Assembly (NCBI RefSeq): GCF_001665785.1
Contig: NZ_LZSO01000008.1
Location: 124,001-188,000 of the forward strand
Reading direction: 5' to 3'
DNA from: Mycolicibacterium peregrinum
GTDB taxonomy: Bacteria > Actinomycetota > Actinomycetes > Mycobacteriales > Mycobacteriaceae
Length of the DNA stretch: 64,000 nucleotides
Under the pieces are notes generated by a model, which was not told where the DNA came from, did not search any database, and worked only from the letters and a program-made list of their open reading frames with translations. The position numbers and the translations under genes were made by a program. The number at the start of each line of letters is the position of its first letter. Position 1 is the first letter of the stretch. This document shows positions 46,969 to 54,883 of the stretch, piece after piece.

Positions 46969-47020
46969 GGCCCTCACTTTCCGACAGTTGGCTTGGAGCA
47001 GGCCTGCCTGCGGAGCCTAC

Positions 47021-47043
47021 AACTTATCAGACAACCTGATAAG
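47021..47043. promoter_or_regulatory. GntR operator, copy 3 (amidase)
   Basis: ACTTATCAG-ACAAC-CTGATAAGT, perfect nine-base arms, the best copy and hence the consensus. It lies 53 bases before the amidase start. Confidence 0.85.
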
Positions 47044-47106
47044 TCCTACGGGCGTGGAGTGGGGGTGGGAAGGGGGCCTTGTTCGATGTGTCGGCGGTGA
47101 CAGGGC

Positions 47107-47601
47107 CTACGGCGTCCGGCGACTCTCGCCGGCCAGCGCAGAGAGCTCGGGGCCCGATACCCGGTAGGTGGTCCACTCGGTCTGCGGCTTCCCGCCGACG
47201 GCATCGTACAGCGCGATGGCGTTGACGTTCCAGTTCAGCACCGCCCAGGTCATCCGGGTGTAGCCCTGTTCGACGCACTCGGCGGCCAAGGTGGACAACA
47301 GCTTTCGGGCCAGTCCGCGGCGCCGGAAGGCCGGACGCACGTAGAGGTCCTCCAGATAGAGACCGGCGACGCCGTCCCAGGTGGAGAAGTTGAGGAACCA
47401 CACCGCGGTCGCGGCCACCTGCCCGTCGACCTCCAGCATGTGCGCGTAGGCCACCGGACGGTCACCGAAAAGTGCTGCGTACATCTGCCTTTCGGTGACG
47501 GTGCACTCGTCGGCGGCACGTTCGAACTCGGCCAACTCGCGGATCATCGCGGTGATCTCGACCTCGTCACCGGGTCGTGCCCGGCGGATCAACTCGCTCA
47601 T
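47107..47601 (-). CDS. GNAT-family N-acetyltransferase
   Basis: A 164-aa acetyltransferase similar to the Rv3216 family. The acetyl-CoA pocket is the RRRGLARKLLSTLAAEC segment (about residue 100), with EDLYVRPAFRRRG before it and WNVNAIALYDAVGGKPQTEW later, typical of small-molecule or polyamine acetyltransferases. The ATG overlaps the entC stop codon (ATGA), so it is translated with entC. The substrate is unknown. Confidence 0.9.
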   Translation of the reverse strand: MSELIRRARPGDEVEITAMIRELAEFERAADECTVTERQMYAALFGDRPVAYAHMLEVDGQVAATAVWFLNFSTWDGVAGLYLEDLYVRPAFRRRGLARKLLSTLAAECVEQGYTRMTWAVLNWNVNAIALYDAVGGKPQTEWTTYRVSGPELSALAGESRRTP

Positions 47602-48683
47602 GTCGCCCCTAGTCCAGTCAGGATGGTTCGGAATTTCGTGGTGGTCTCGTCGACTTCGTCATCGGGATCGGATTCGGCGACAATACCGCCGCCGGCACTG
47701 GCCAGGGCCGTGTATCGATCCGCGGACAACACCGCGCACCGGATCGACACCACCCAGCGGCCGTCGCCGCTGCTGTCGCACCAGCCGACAGCGCCGGCGT
47801 AGAACCCGCGATCGCCCTCCAGTTCGCCGATCAGTGCGGCGGCGCGGTCGGTCGGCACGCCGCCGACCGCCGGGGTGGGGTGCAGTGCGAGTGCCAGATC
47901 GATTGCTGTGGCGTGCTTTTCGCGCAGCCGTCCGATGACGGGGGTGCTCAGGTGCCACAGTGCGTCGGTGCCGTGCAACTGTGGTTTCTCGGCGATCTGC
48001 AGATCGACGCACAACGGCTCCAGCGCCTGGCGCATCACATCGACCACCAGTTGATGCTCGTGGCGGTTCTTCGCCGAAGCCGCCAGTGCGGTCGCGTTGG
48101 CCGCGTCCACGGCAGGATCGGCAGAGCGCGGTGCCGACCCGGCGAAGGGCTGGCAGATCACCGTCTCGCCCTCGCGCGCCACCAACAATTCGGGGCTCGC
48201 GCCCACCAGGGTGGTGCCGGCGTTGGCGCCGCCCGCTGGGGACAGATCGGCCAGGTAGACCGTGGCGGCCGGGTCGGCGTCGGCCAGTCGGCGCAACACG
48301 GTCCGGACGTCCCATGCGGAATCGGCGGACAGGCGCAGCGAGCGGGCCAGCACCACCTTGTCGATCGGGATCTGAGGATCCCGCAGCCGCCGGATCGCCT
48401 CGGCCACCCGCGCGCGGTGCACCGATCCCGGTGGCAGGGTTTCGCGCTCCACCACCGCCGGGAGCGGATTCACGGGCCAGTCCGGGAGCGCATCGGTGAA
48501 CCGGACCGCATCGGGTTGAAATAGGGCGGCCGGAGCGGCCGGATCAAATGGCAACGCACCCAGCACTATTGGCGTACCCGACCGCAGCGCGGCCTGGGCG
48601 TCGGCGATGTCGGCGAATCCGGTGCGCACGCCCTCGGCCAGGACGGCGCCGTTCGGCCCGGCCAACACGAACGACGGGTTCAC
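47598..48683 (-). CDS. entC: isochorismate synthase
   Basis: Converts chorismate to isochorismate for menaquinone or siderophore (mycobactin) supply; the M. tuberculosis equivalent is Rv3215. Visible chorismate-utilising motifs: LVGASPELLVAREGETVICQPFAGSAPR, NRHEHQLVVDVM, LALHPTPAVGGVP and GAVGWCDSSGDGRWVVSIRCA. Length 361 aa. The GTG at 48683 overlaps the gpm2 stop codon (GTGA) and is taken as start, though a GTG at 48695 is possible. Forms an operon with gpm2 (upstream) and the GNAT gene (downstream). Confidence 0.93.
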   Translation of the reverse strand: MNPSFVLAGPNGAVLAEGVRTGFADIADAQAALRSGTPIVLGALPFDPAAPAALFQPDAVRFTDALPDWPVNPLPAVVERETLPPGSVHRARVAEAIRRLRDPQIPIDKVVLARSLRLSADSAWDVRTVLRRLADADPAATVYLADLSPAGGANAGTTLVGASPELLVAREGETVICQPFAGSAPRSADPAVDAANATALAASAKNRHEHQLVVDVMRQALEPLCVDLQIAEKPQLHGTDALWHLSTPVIGRLREKHATAIDLALALHPTPAVGGVPTDRAAALIGELEGDRGFYAGAVGWCDSSGDGRWVVSIRCAVLSADRYTALASAGGGIVAESDPDDEVDETTTKFRTILTGLGAT

Positions 48684-49291
48684 TGCGACAGGCACGGGTT
48701 GGGGTGACCGGTCAGCCCGAGCGCGGTGATCTGACGCACGCCGTGTTCGAATCCGCACACTGCCAGCGAAGCCGGCACCATCGACAGCCGGATCCCTTCG
48801 GATACCGGAAGTTCGGCCCAGCGGGTCAACATCGCACGGGAGAAATGCCCGTGCCCGACGAACACCACGTCCCGGGTGGTCAGATGCTCCAGCGCCGTGC
48901 CGACCGCGCGGTCGGCACGGGCTGAGACCTGGTCGACGTTCTCCCCGCCGGGACAGCCATGGGTCCACACCAGCCAGTCGGGCACGCTCTCGCGGATCTG
49001 AGGCGTGGTCAGTCCCTCGTAGTCGCCGTAGTCCCACTCGGACAGGTCGGGGTCGATCTCGGCGACGTGCAGGCCGGCCAGTTCGGCGGTGTCCAGCGCG
49101 CGGCGCCGCGGGCTGCTGATCACCAGTGGCTCGGTCAACTGCAACTCGGCGAGTGCCGGGCGGGCCAGCACAGCCTGCTCCCGTCCGGTTTCGGTCAGGT
49201 CCTGCTCGGTGCGGCCGGTGTGCCTGCCGGTGGCCGACCACTCGGTCTCGCCGTGGCGGAGCAGGATCAGGCGGTGCAGGCGGTCGCTCAC
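48680..49291 (-). CDS. gpm2: histidine phosphatase (Gpm2)
   Basis: Phosphoglycerate-mutase-fold acid phosphatase of 203 aa, the same length as M. tuberculosis Rv3214. The phospho-acceptor motif LLRHGETEWSATG is at residues 10-20, and the second His is in VFVGHGHFSRAMLTRW. GTG 49291 starts SDRLHRLIL. It heads the gpm2-entC-GNAT operon. Despite an old entD label in some annotations, it is not a phosphopantetheinyl transferase by sequence. Confidence 0.93.
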   Translation of the reverse strand: MSDRLHRLILLRHGETEWSATGRHTGRTEQDLTETGREQAVLARPALAELQLTEPLVISSPRRRALDTAELAGLHVAEIDPDLSEWDYGDYEGLTTPQIRESVPDWLVWTHGCPGGENVDQVSARADRAVGTALEHLTTRDVVFVGHGHFSRAMLTRWAELPVSEGIRLSMVPASLAVCGFEHGVRQITALGLTGHPNPCLSQ

Positions 49292-49349
49292 ACCGGCGAT
49301 TCTGCCGCACGTTCCGGCAATGCCGCCGGGAGCGTGCTTGGATGAAGGT

Positions 49350-50147
49350 GTGACGCGAGTATTAGCGGTCGCCAATCAAAAGGGTGGGGTAGCCAAGACA
49401 ACGACGGTGGCGTCGCTGGGTGCGGCGATGTCCGAGCAGGGTCGGCGGGTGCTGCTGGTCGATCTGGATCCGCAAGGCTGTCTGACGTTTTCATTGGGCC
49501 ATGACCCGGACAAGCTGCCGGTGTCGGTACACGAGGTATTGCTCGGCGACGTCGAGCCGGGGGCGGCGCTGGTCGAGACGGCCGAGGGGATGACGCTCCT
49601 GCCGGCCAACATCGATCTGGCCGGGTCCGAAGCCATGCTGCTGATGCGGGCCGGGCGGGAGTATGCGCTCAAGCGGGCCCTGGCCAAGGTTTCCGACGAT
49701 TTCGACGTGGTGATCATCGACTGCCCGCCATCTCTGGGCGTGTTGACGCTGAACGGCCTGACGGCCGCGAACGAGGTGATCGTGCCGTTGCAGTGCGAGA
49801 CGCTGGCGCACCGCGGCGTGGGCCAGTTCCTGCGCACGATCTCCGACGTGCAGCAGATCACCAATCCCGAGCTGGCGCTGCTCGGCGCGCTGCCGACACT
49901 CTACGATTCGCGCACCACCCACAGCCGTGACGTGCTGTTGGATGTCGCCGACCGGTACGAACTGCCCGTGTTGGCTCCACCGATTCCCCGCACTGTGCGG
50001 TTTGCCGAGGCCAGCGCATCGGGATCCTCGGTACTGGCCGGCCGCAAGAGCAAGGGCGGGCTGGCCTACCGCGAGCTGGCCCAGGCCCTGCTCAAACACT
50101 GGAAGTCCGGCAAGAAGCTGCCGACCTTCGCACCCGAGGTGGTGTAG
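49350..50147 (+). CDS. ParA/Soj-family partition ATPase
   Basis: A 265-aa deviant-Walker ATPase. Motifs: ANQKGGVAKTTTVASLG (signature Lys in KGGVAKTT), VLLVDLDPQGCLTFSLG and DVVIIDCPPSLGVLTLN. It corresponds to Rv3213c of M. tuberculosis and is not the chromosomal parA beside oriC; no parB is adjacent. The role may be in positioning of another cargo. GTG 49350 begins TRVLAVANQKGG. Divergent from gpm2 with 58 bases between starts. Confidence 0.92.
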   Translation: MTRVLAVANQKGGVAKTTTVASLGAAMSEQGRRVLLVDLDPQGCLTFSLGHDPDKLPVSVHEVLLGDVEPGAALVETAEGMTLLPANIDLAGSEAMLLMRAGREYALKRALAKVSDDFDVVIIDCPPSLGVLTLNGLTAANEVIVPLQCETLAHRGVGQFLRTISDVQQITNPELALLGALPTLYDSRTTHSRDVLLDVADRYELPVLAPPIPRTVRFAEASASGSSVLAGRKSKGGLAYRELAQALLKHWKSGKKLPTFAPEVV

Positions 50148-50366
50148 GGAGCGCCTTGATCCTGCCCGTGCCCGTTCACCTGACCGTGTCCCATGGACAG
50201 TCCAGGTTGCCGAGGCGCGCGCAGCGGGGTTGCTCTGCGGAGCATGCATGCCTGTCGCCGGGATCGCCATGTTCCGACCGGTGGTACCGGGCAGCAACGG
50301 GCGGCTGGGTGAACAGTGCCTTTTCCGGTGGCAGGGGGTCGCCGGAGCGACGAGAGGACGATCTCC
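50148..50366 (+). other. intergenic spacer between parA and the phosphatase gene
   Basis: About 220 bases with no supported gene. Short palindromes (GCATGCATGC, GGTGGTACCGG) are present but no promoter or known riboswitch is recognised. The ribosome binding site GAGAGGA of the next gene lies at its end. Confidence 0.4.
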
Positions 50367-51068
50367 ATGGCTTCGGTGTTACGGTCCGCGACGGCCACCG
50401 ACCAGGGCCCGGTGCGGGAGAGCAATCAGGATTCGCTGCTCGCCGACGGCATTCTGTACGCGGTGGCCGACGGTTTCGGACCCGAAGGTGACCACGCCAG
50501 CCGGATCGCGGTGGAGGCGCTCGCCGCCGGTTTCACCGCCGCATCCGACCGCGACGGCCTGATCGGGGCGGTCCAGCAGGCCAACGAGCAGGTCTTCGCG
50601 CATGTCAGCGCATCGGGAACCAGTTCGGGCGCCACGCTCACCGTGGTGGCGATCTTCGGCGACGAGCAGGGCGGGCCGCTCGCCATCAACATCGGGGATT
50701 CGCCGCTCAACCTGATCCGGGAGGGCGCCATGAGTCAGCTCACCAACGATCACAGTGTTTCCGGGGAGCTGGTGCGGACGGGTGAGCTCACCCGCGAAGA
50801 GGCCCGCTTCCACCCGCACCGGCATCTGCTGACCCGGGCGCTGGGCATCGGCCCCGCCATCCGGCCCGATCTGTTCGATCTGGAGTGTCGCCCGGGAGAC
50901 CGGCTGTTGATCAGCAGTGACGGATTGTTCGCCGGTGCAGACGATGCCGACATCGTCGACGCCGCCGCGGAGGACGACCCCGAGGTCGTCGCGCAGCGGC
51001 TGGTCCGGGTCGCCAACGACGCCGGCGGCAGCGACAACACCACGGTGATCGTGATCGACATCGGCTGA
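50367..51068 (+). CDS. PP2C-family Ser/Thr phosphatase
   Basis: Metal-dependent protein phosphatase of 233 aa. The metal-binding Asp residues are in ESNQDSLL, VADGFGPEGDHAS (in place of the usual DGMGGH), ISSDGL and GGSDNTTVIVIDIG; ATLTVVAIFG and INIGDSPLNLI give the core beta strands. The replacement of the usual DGMGGH loop by DGFGPEGDH is distinctive and found in some PPM subgroups. ATG 50367 is supported by GAGAGGA upstream. Its place beside ParA could mean phosphorylation-linked control; this is positional only. Not seen at this place in M. tuberculosis. Confidence 0.85.
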   Translation: MASVLRSATATDQGPVRESNQDSLLADGILYAVADGFGPEGDHASRIAVEALAAGFTAASDRDGLIGAVQQANEQVFAHVSASGTSSGATLTVVAIFGDEQGGPLAINIGDSPLNLIREGAMSQLTNDHSVSGELVRTGELTREEARFHPHRHLLTRALGIGPAIRPDLFDLECRPGDRLLISSDGLFAGADDADIVDAAAEDDPEVVAQRLVRVANDAGGSDNTTVIVIDIG

Positions 51069-51082
51069 GCCGGACGCCCGGA

Positions 51083-52309
51083 TCAGTTCGCGCCGAGGGC
51101 CACCAGTTGCGTGCCGCGCTGTTCGAGCACGGTGTCACCGGCCACCACCGGCACCACCGGCGACACGCTGGGGGTGCGCGGCAGTGCGATGTGCCGCTGG
51201 CCGGCACCGGTCTGCTGATCGAAAACGTCGTAACCGTCGCTGACCGGAACCAACAACTGACCGGCCATCACGGTGGCGGGTCCGACGGGAAGGTGCGGCC
51301 CCGACGGGCTGACGGTGAACTTGTACTGAAGGCCGGAGCCTCCGTTGGTACTGAACACCAGGACCGTGTCGCCGGTCCACCAGGTGATCAGGTCCCCGGC
51401 TCGGGTAGTCGTCGACTGCGGCGCCGCCGGCTTGGCCAGTGGCAGGCTGGCAAGCGTCTTTCCGGTCTCGTCGATGACGTTGACCATCGGCCTCGGTGTA
51501 GGCAGGTACACCGCGGTCGTGGTGCCGGACACCGCGATCACCTTGGCCCCGGACTCGTCGGTGATGTCCTGCAGTTCGACGTAGCGCACCTCGGGAGTGT
51601 CTTCTTCGTCGGCCGGGCGAAGCAGCGTCAACCGGATGAACTTGCTCTTCGGGCACGATTCCAGCACCGACACCGCCGAGGAACTCGCTGCTGCCGACAG
51701 CTGGCGGCATACCGGTGATGCCGGCACGTCGGGCTTGATGCGGGCGTCCAGCGCGCCGTAGGACAGCATCCGGACCATGTCCGAGCGCCACAGCTCAAGC
51801 CGACTGTCCCCGGCCGAGAGCACCGTGGAGCCGTCGGACGACAGCTGGACCTCGGGGTCGGCATAGGCGGTGCGGGCCGGCCCGCGCCTGCCGGTCTTGC
51901 CGTCGACGGTGCTGACCTGTCCGCAGCCGCGAGCATCGGGATACACCGCGACTGCGTATTGGTACACCGCCGTCACACCGCACAGTTCGAGGTCGCGGGC
52001 ATAGCTCCACAGGACGGCGCCGCTGACGGGGTCACGGCCCGCGACGGTGGACCCCTCGGCGGTCACCACCGATCCGCCGGCGAGCACGGGCTCGGTGGTC
52101 CTGGGGCTGTCGGCGGTCCACAACTGTTGCAGGCCGGCCGGTATCTCGCGGGCCGGCGTCAGGTAGGGAACGGGCGCTGCAGCGGGCCTGCTGATGGTGG
52201 CCCGGGCGTCACTCGTCCACCAGATCAGGCCGGCCGCCAGCGCGACGATCGCGACGATTGCCGCAGCGGCGGCCATGTCGCCGCGAGTGCGGCGTTCGGG
52301 TTTGACCAC
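51083..52309 (-). CDS. membrane-anchored beta-propeller protein (Rv3212 type)
   Basis: A 408-aa protein with one N-terminal membrane helix (AAAAAIVAIVALAAGLIWW, residues 13-31) and a large exported domain. Short repeated strands such as VLAGGSVVTAEGSTVAGRDPVSGAVLWSY, QVSTVDGKTG, TGDTVLVF and YDVFDQQTGAGQ are typical of PQQ-like or WD-type beta-propeller blades. Several Cys are present in the exported part (LELCGV, DARGCGQ, SPVCRQ, ESCPKS), so disulfides are likely. It corresponds to the alanine- and valine-rich Rv3212. Function unknown. The GTG at 52309 is close to rhlE, which is transcribed just upstream. Confidence 0.82.
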   Translation of the reverse strand: MVKPERRTRGDMAAAAAIVAIVALAAGLIWWTSDARATISRPAAAPVPYLTPAREIPAGLQQLWTADSPRTTEPVLAGGSVVTAEGSTVAGRDPVSGAVLWSYARDLELCGVTAVYQYAVAVYPDARGCGQVSTVDGKTGRRGPARTAYADPEVQLSSDGSTVLSAGDSRLELWRSDMVRMLSYGALDARIKPDVPASPVCRQLSAAASSSAVSVLESCPKSKFIRLTLLRPADEEDTPEVRYVELQDITDESGAKVIAVSGTTTAVYLPTPRPMVNVIDETGKTLASLPLAKPAAPQSTTTRAGDLITWWTGDTVLVFSTNGGSGLQYKFTVSPSGPHLPVGPATVMAGQLLVPVSDGYDVFDQQTGAGQRHIALPRTPSVSPVVPVVAGDTVLEQRGTQLVALGAN

Positions 52310-52336
52310 TGACCGGTGTTGTCTGGCGTGCGCCGG

Positions 52337-53851
52337 TCAGCCGGCCGTGGCGGTCTCGGTCTTGCGGGGGCGGCGCCTGCGTCGACGTCGTCCGGCGGAC
52401 GACGCGTCACCGGTGGTGTCCGCCGACTCGGTAGCCGGTGCGGAATCGGTGCCCTCGGCTGCCGGAGCGGCGCCTTCGGGATGCCCGGTGGCCGACTCGC
52501 CGCCGCGGGTGCGACGCCGGGTGCGGGTCCGGGTCTTGGCCGGCCGCCCCTCGGAGTCGGCCGAGGAGATGCGCTTCTCGTCGGGGCTGGCCTTGGCCTT
52601 GGCCTTGCGGGGATCGCCGATGGTGCCCGTGGCGTCGGTCGGGATGCCCAGCTCTTCGTAGATGTGCGGTGAGCTGGAATAGGTCTCGGACGGATCGGGG
52701 CAGTTCAGGCCCAGCGCCTTGTCGATCATTTCCCACCGGCCCAGTTCGTCCCAGTCGACCAGGGTGATGGCGACACCGGTCTTACCGGCGCGGCCGGTGC
52801 GTCCGATGCGGTGCACGTAGGCCTGTTCGTCCTCGGGGCACTGGTAGTTGATGACGTGTGTGACGTCGTCGATGTCGATACCGCGCGCGGCGACGTCCGT
52901 CGCGACCAGCACGTCCACGGCGCCGCTGCGGAACGACTTCAGGGCCTTCTCGCGGGCCCCCTGGCCGAGGTCACCGTGTACGGCGTCGACCTTGAACCCA
53001 CGCTCGGCGAGCTCGTCGGACACCTTCTGTGCGGTGCGCTTGGTGCGGGTGAAGATCATCGTGGCGCCGCGGCCCTCGGCCTGCAGGATGCGACTCACCA
53101 GCTCCGACTTGTCCAGAGCGTGGGCCCGGTAGGCGAACTGCTCGGTGGTGTCGTGGGTGGCCGCCGAGTGCGGGGCCTCGGCCCGGATGTGGGTCGGCTG
53201 GTTCATGAACGTGCGAGCCAGCGTGATGATCGGGTCGGGCATGGTCGCCGAGAACAGCATCGACTGGCGATCGTCCGGGGTCAGCCGCAGGATGCGCTCG
53301 ATGTCGGGTAGGAAGCCCAGGTCCAGCATCTCGTCGGCCTCGTCGAGCACCAGCACGGACAGTCCGCCCAGCTGAAGGTGCCCCTGCTGGGCCAGGTCGA
53401 GCAGGCGGCCCGGGGTGCCGACGACGACGTCGACGCCCTTGCGCAGCGCCTCGATCTGGGGCTCGTAGGGACGGCCGCCGTAGATCGAGGTCACGGAGAA
53501 TTTGCGGTTCGTGCCGGGGTCAGCGTCCGCCATCAAATATCGAGCCGCGCCGGCGAGGTCGCCATAGACCTGAATGCAGAGCTCACGGGTGGGCACGACG
53601 ACCAGCGCGCGCGGGGTGCCGTTGAGCGGGCGGGTCTCGTCGGTGGAGATGCGGTGGAGCAACGGGACACCGAAGGCGTAGGTCTTGCCCATGCCGGTGC
53701 GGGCCTGACCGATCAGGTCGTCCCCGGCGAGCGCCAGCGGGAGGGTCAGTTCCTGGATGGCAAAGGGGTGTTCGATACCGGTCTCACGGAGGGCGCGGAC
53801 GATTTCGTCGCGGACGCCGAGCTCGGCAAACGTTTTATTTACATGAGTCAT
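52337..53851 (-). CDS. rhlE: DEAD-box RNA helicase RhlE
   Basis: ATP-dependent RNA helicase of 504 aa, the mycobacterial RhlE (Rv3211). Motifs in order: Q motif FAIQELTLPLAL, I ARTGMGKT, Ia PTRELC, Ib TPGRLLD, II LDEADEML, III SATMP, IV MIFTRTK, V ATDVAARGID and VI HRIGRTGRAG. The C-terminus (about 385-504) is a charged disordered tail, Arg/Lys-rich (RRRRRRRP). ATG 53851 is chosen; the reading frame is open about 100 codons further upstream, but the sequence there is not helicase-like. A strong promoter-like sequence 217 bases upstream implies a long 5' leader. Confidence 0.95.
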   Translation of the reverse strand: MTHVNKTFAELGVRDEIVRALRETGIEHPFAIQELTLPLALAGDDLIGQARTGMGKTYAFGVPLLHRISTDETRPLNGTPRALVVVPTRELCIQVYGDLAGAARYLMADADPGTNRKFSVTSIYGGRPYEPQIEALRKGVDVVVGTPGRLLDLAQQGHLQLGGLSVLVLDEADEMLDLGFLPDIERILRLTPDDRQSMLFSATMPDPIITLARTFMNQPTHIRAEAPHSAATHDTTEQFAYRAHALDKSELVSRILQAEGRGATMIFTRTKRTAQKVSDELAERGFKVDAVHGDLGQGAREKALKSFRSGAVDVLVATDVAARGIDIDDVTHVINYQCPEDEQAYVHRIGRTGRAGKTGVAITLVDWDELGRWEMIDKALGLNCPDPSETYSSSPHIYEELGIPTDATGTIGDPRKAKAKASPDEKRISSADSEGRPAKTRTRTRRRTRGGESATGHPEGAAPAAEGTDSAPATESADTTGDASSAGRRRRRRRPRKTETATAG

Positions 53852-54149
53852 GGTTGGAAGAGGTGGCCTTTCACTGTCAAACCTCACGGGCATCCAGCGC
53901 ACACGGAGTTTGACGATGAAACAACGGTCGGGTTCACCCGGATACGGGTCGTATCCGTCGGCGCTGCCGATCCGCTGGGCCCAGCTCCACAGGGCGGGCC
54001 AACTGCGTGCACGCACATTTCCTGGTAGCGGTTCGGGCGCTGAAACAGTCGGCTCGAAGCCGTTACCGTCTGCCATTGTAGCTGGTTGCGGGATGTCAAC
54101 CGATTTGCCAGCCGATCCCGGTCTCCCGACGGCGTCTAGAGTTGGCTTC
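53852..54149. promoter_or_regulatory. divergent intergenic region with rhlE leader
   Basis: 298 bases between the rhlE and Rv3210c-like starts. For rhlE (minus strand), a TTGACA (plus 54094-54099) and TACAAT (plus 54075-54080) are separated by 13 bases; this predicts a start near 54068 and a leader of more than 200 bases. The leader includes GGATACG-GGT-CGTATCC (53940-53956), a seven-base-pair hairpin. For the + gene, TAGAGT (54137-54142) lies seven bases before ATG, a leaderless-type arrangement. Confidence 0.6.
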
Positions 54150-54848
54150 ATGAATTCGCCTCAGCCTGCCGCGGAACGGATCGCAGAACCGGTCGATTCG
54201 GGCGTGACGGCGGATCATCCCGGGGTCAACGAGTTGTTCGCGGTGCTGGCCTACGGCGAGGTTGCCGCGTTCTACCGGCTCACCGAAGAGGCGCGTATGG
54301 CGCCGAACCTGCGCGGCCGGATCAACATGGCGAGCATGGCCGCTGCGGAGATGGGCCACTACGAATTGCTTCGGGATGCGTTGGAGCACAGGGGAGTTGA
54401 CGTCGTTTCGGCGATGACGAAGTACGCGTCGGTGTTGGAGAACTACCACCGGATGACCACGCCCAGCACCTGGCTGGAGGCGTTGGTCAAGACCTATATC
54501 GGTGACGCGCTGGCCGCGGATTTCTATCTGGAGATCGCTGACGCGTTACCAGAACAGGTGGCCAAAGTGGTGCGCGCGGTGTTGTCCGAAACCGGGCATT
54601 CGCAGTTCGTGGTCGCCGAGGTGCGCGCGGCGGTCACTGCCAGCGACCGCCAGCGGCACCGACTGGCGCTGTGGGCGCGTCGCCTGCTCGGTGAGGCCGT
54701 CACCCAGGCGCAGTTCGTGCTGGCCGATCACGACGAACTGGTCGACTTGGTGATGTCCAGTGGTGAGGGGCTGACGCAGTTGGCCGAGTTCTTCGGCCGC
54801 TTGCAGAACACCCACCAGTCCCGGATGCAGGAACTGGGCCTGGCGTAG
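54150..54848 (+). CDS. ferritin-like fold protein (Rv3210c type)
   Basis: A 232-aa four-helix-bundle protein of the ferritin-like/MiaE-like group. Carboxylate and His ligands of a diiron site are seen as AEMGHYELL (ExxH, about residue 71) and SETGHSQFVVAEV (ExxH, about 150), with Glu in EVAAFYRLTEEAR and further acids in the last helix. It may therefore bind two metals and act as an oxygen-dependent hydroxylase, possibly on tRNA; substrate unknown. ATG 54150 is supported by a leaderless-type -10. Its 3' end lies within a hairpin that may end transcription. Confidence 0.82.
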   Translation: MNSPQPAAERIAEPVDSGVTADHPGVNELFAVLAYGEVAAFYRLTEEARMAPNLRGRINMASMAAAEMGHYELLRDALEHRGVDVVSAMTKYASVLENYHRMTTPSTWLEALVKTYIGDALAADFYLEIADALPEQVAKVVRAVLSETGHSQFVVAEVRAAVTASDRQRHRLALWARRLLGEAVTQAQFVLADHDELVDLVMSSGEGLTQLAEFFGRLQNTHQSRMQELGLA

Positions 54849-54865
54849 TAGCCGCCAGGCCCAGT
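54833..54865. terminator. hairpin overlapping the Rv3210c-like stop codon
   Basis: ACTGGGCCTGGC (54833-54844) and GCCAGGCCCAGT (54854-54865) pair perfectly, with the TAG stop codon in the nine-base loop. It lies between convergent genes. Confidence 0.7.
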
Positions 54866-54883
54866 CGTCACCGCTCGTTCGGT

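Noticed and set aside
53852..54151. Extension of RhlE by 100 residues upstream
   Set aside because: The added sequence is not helicase-like and includes the promoter-like sequence and leader hairpin; ATG 53851 gives the normal N-terminus.
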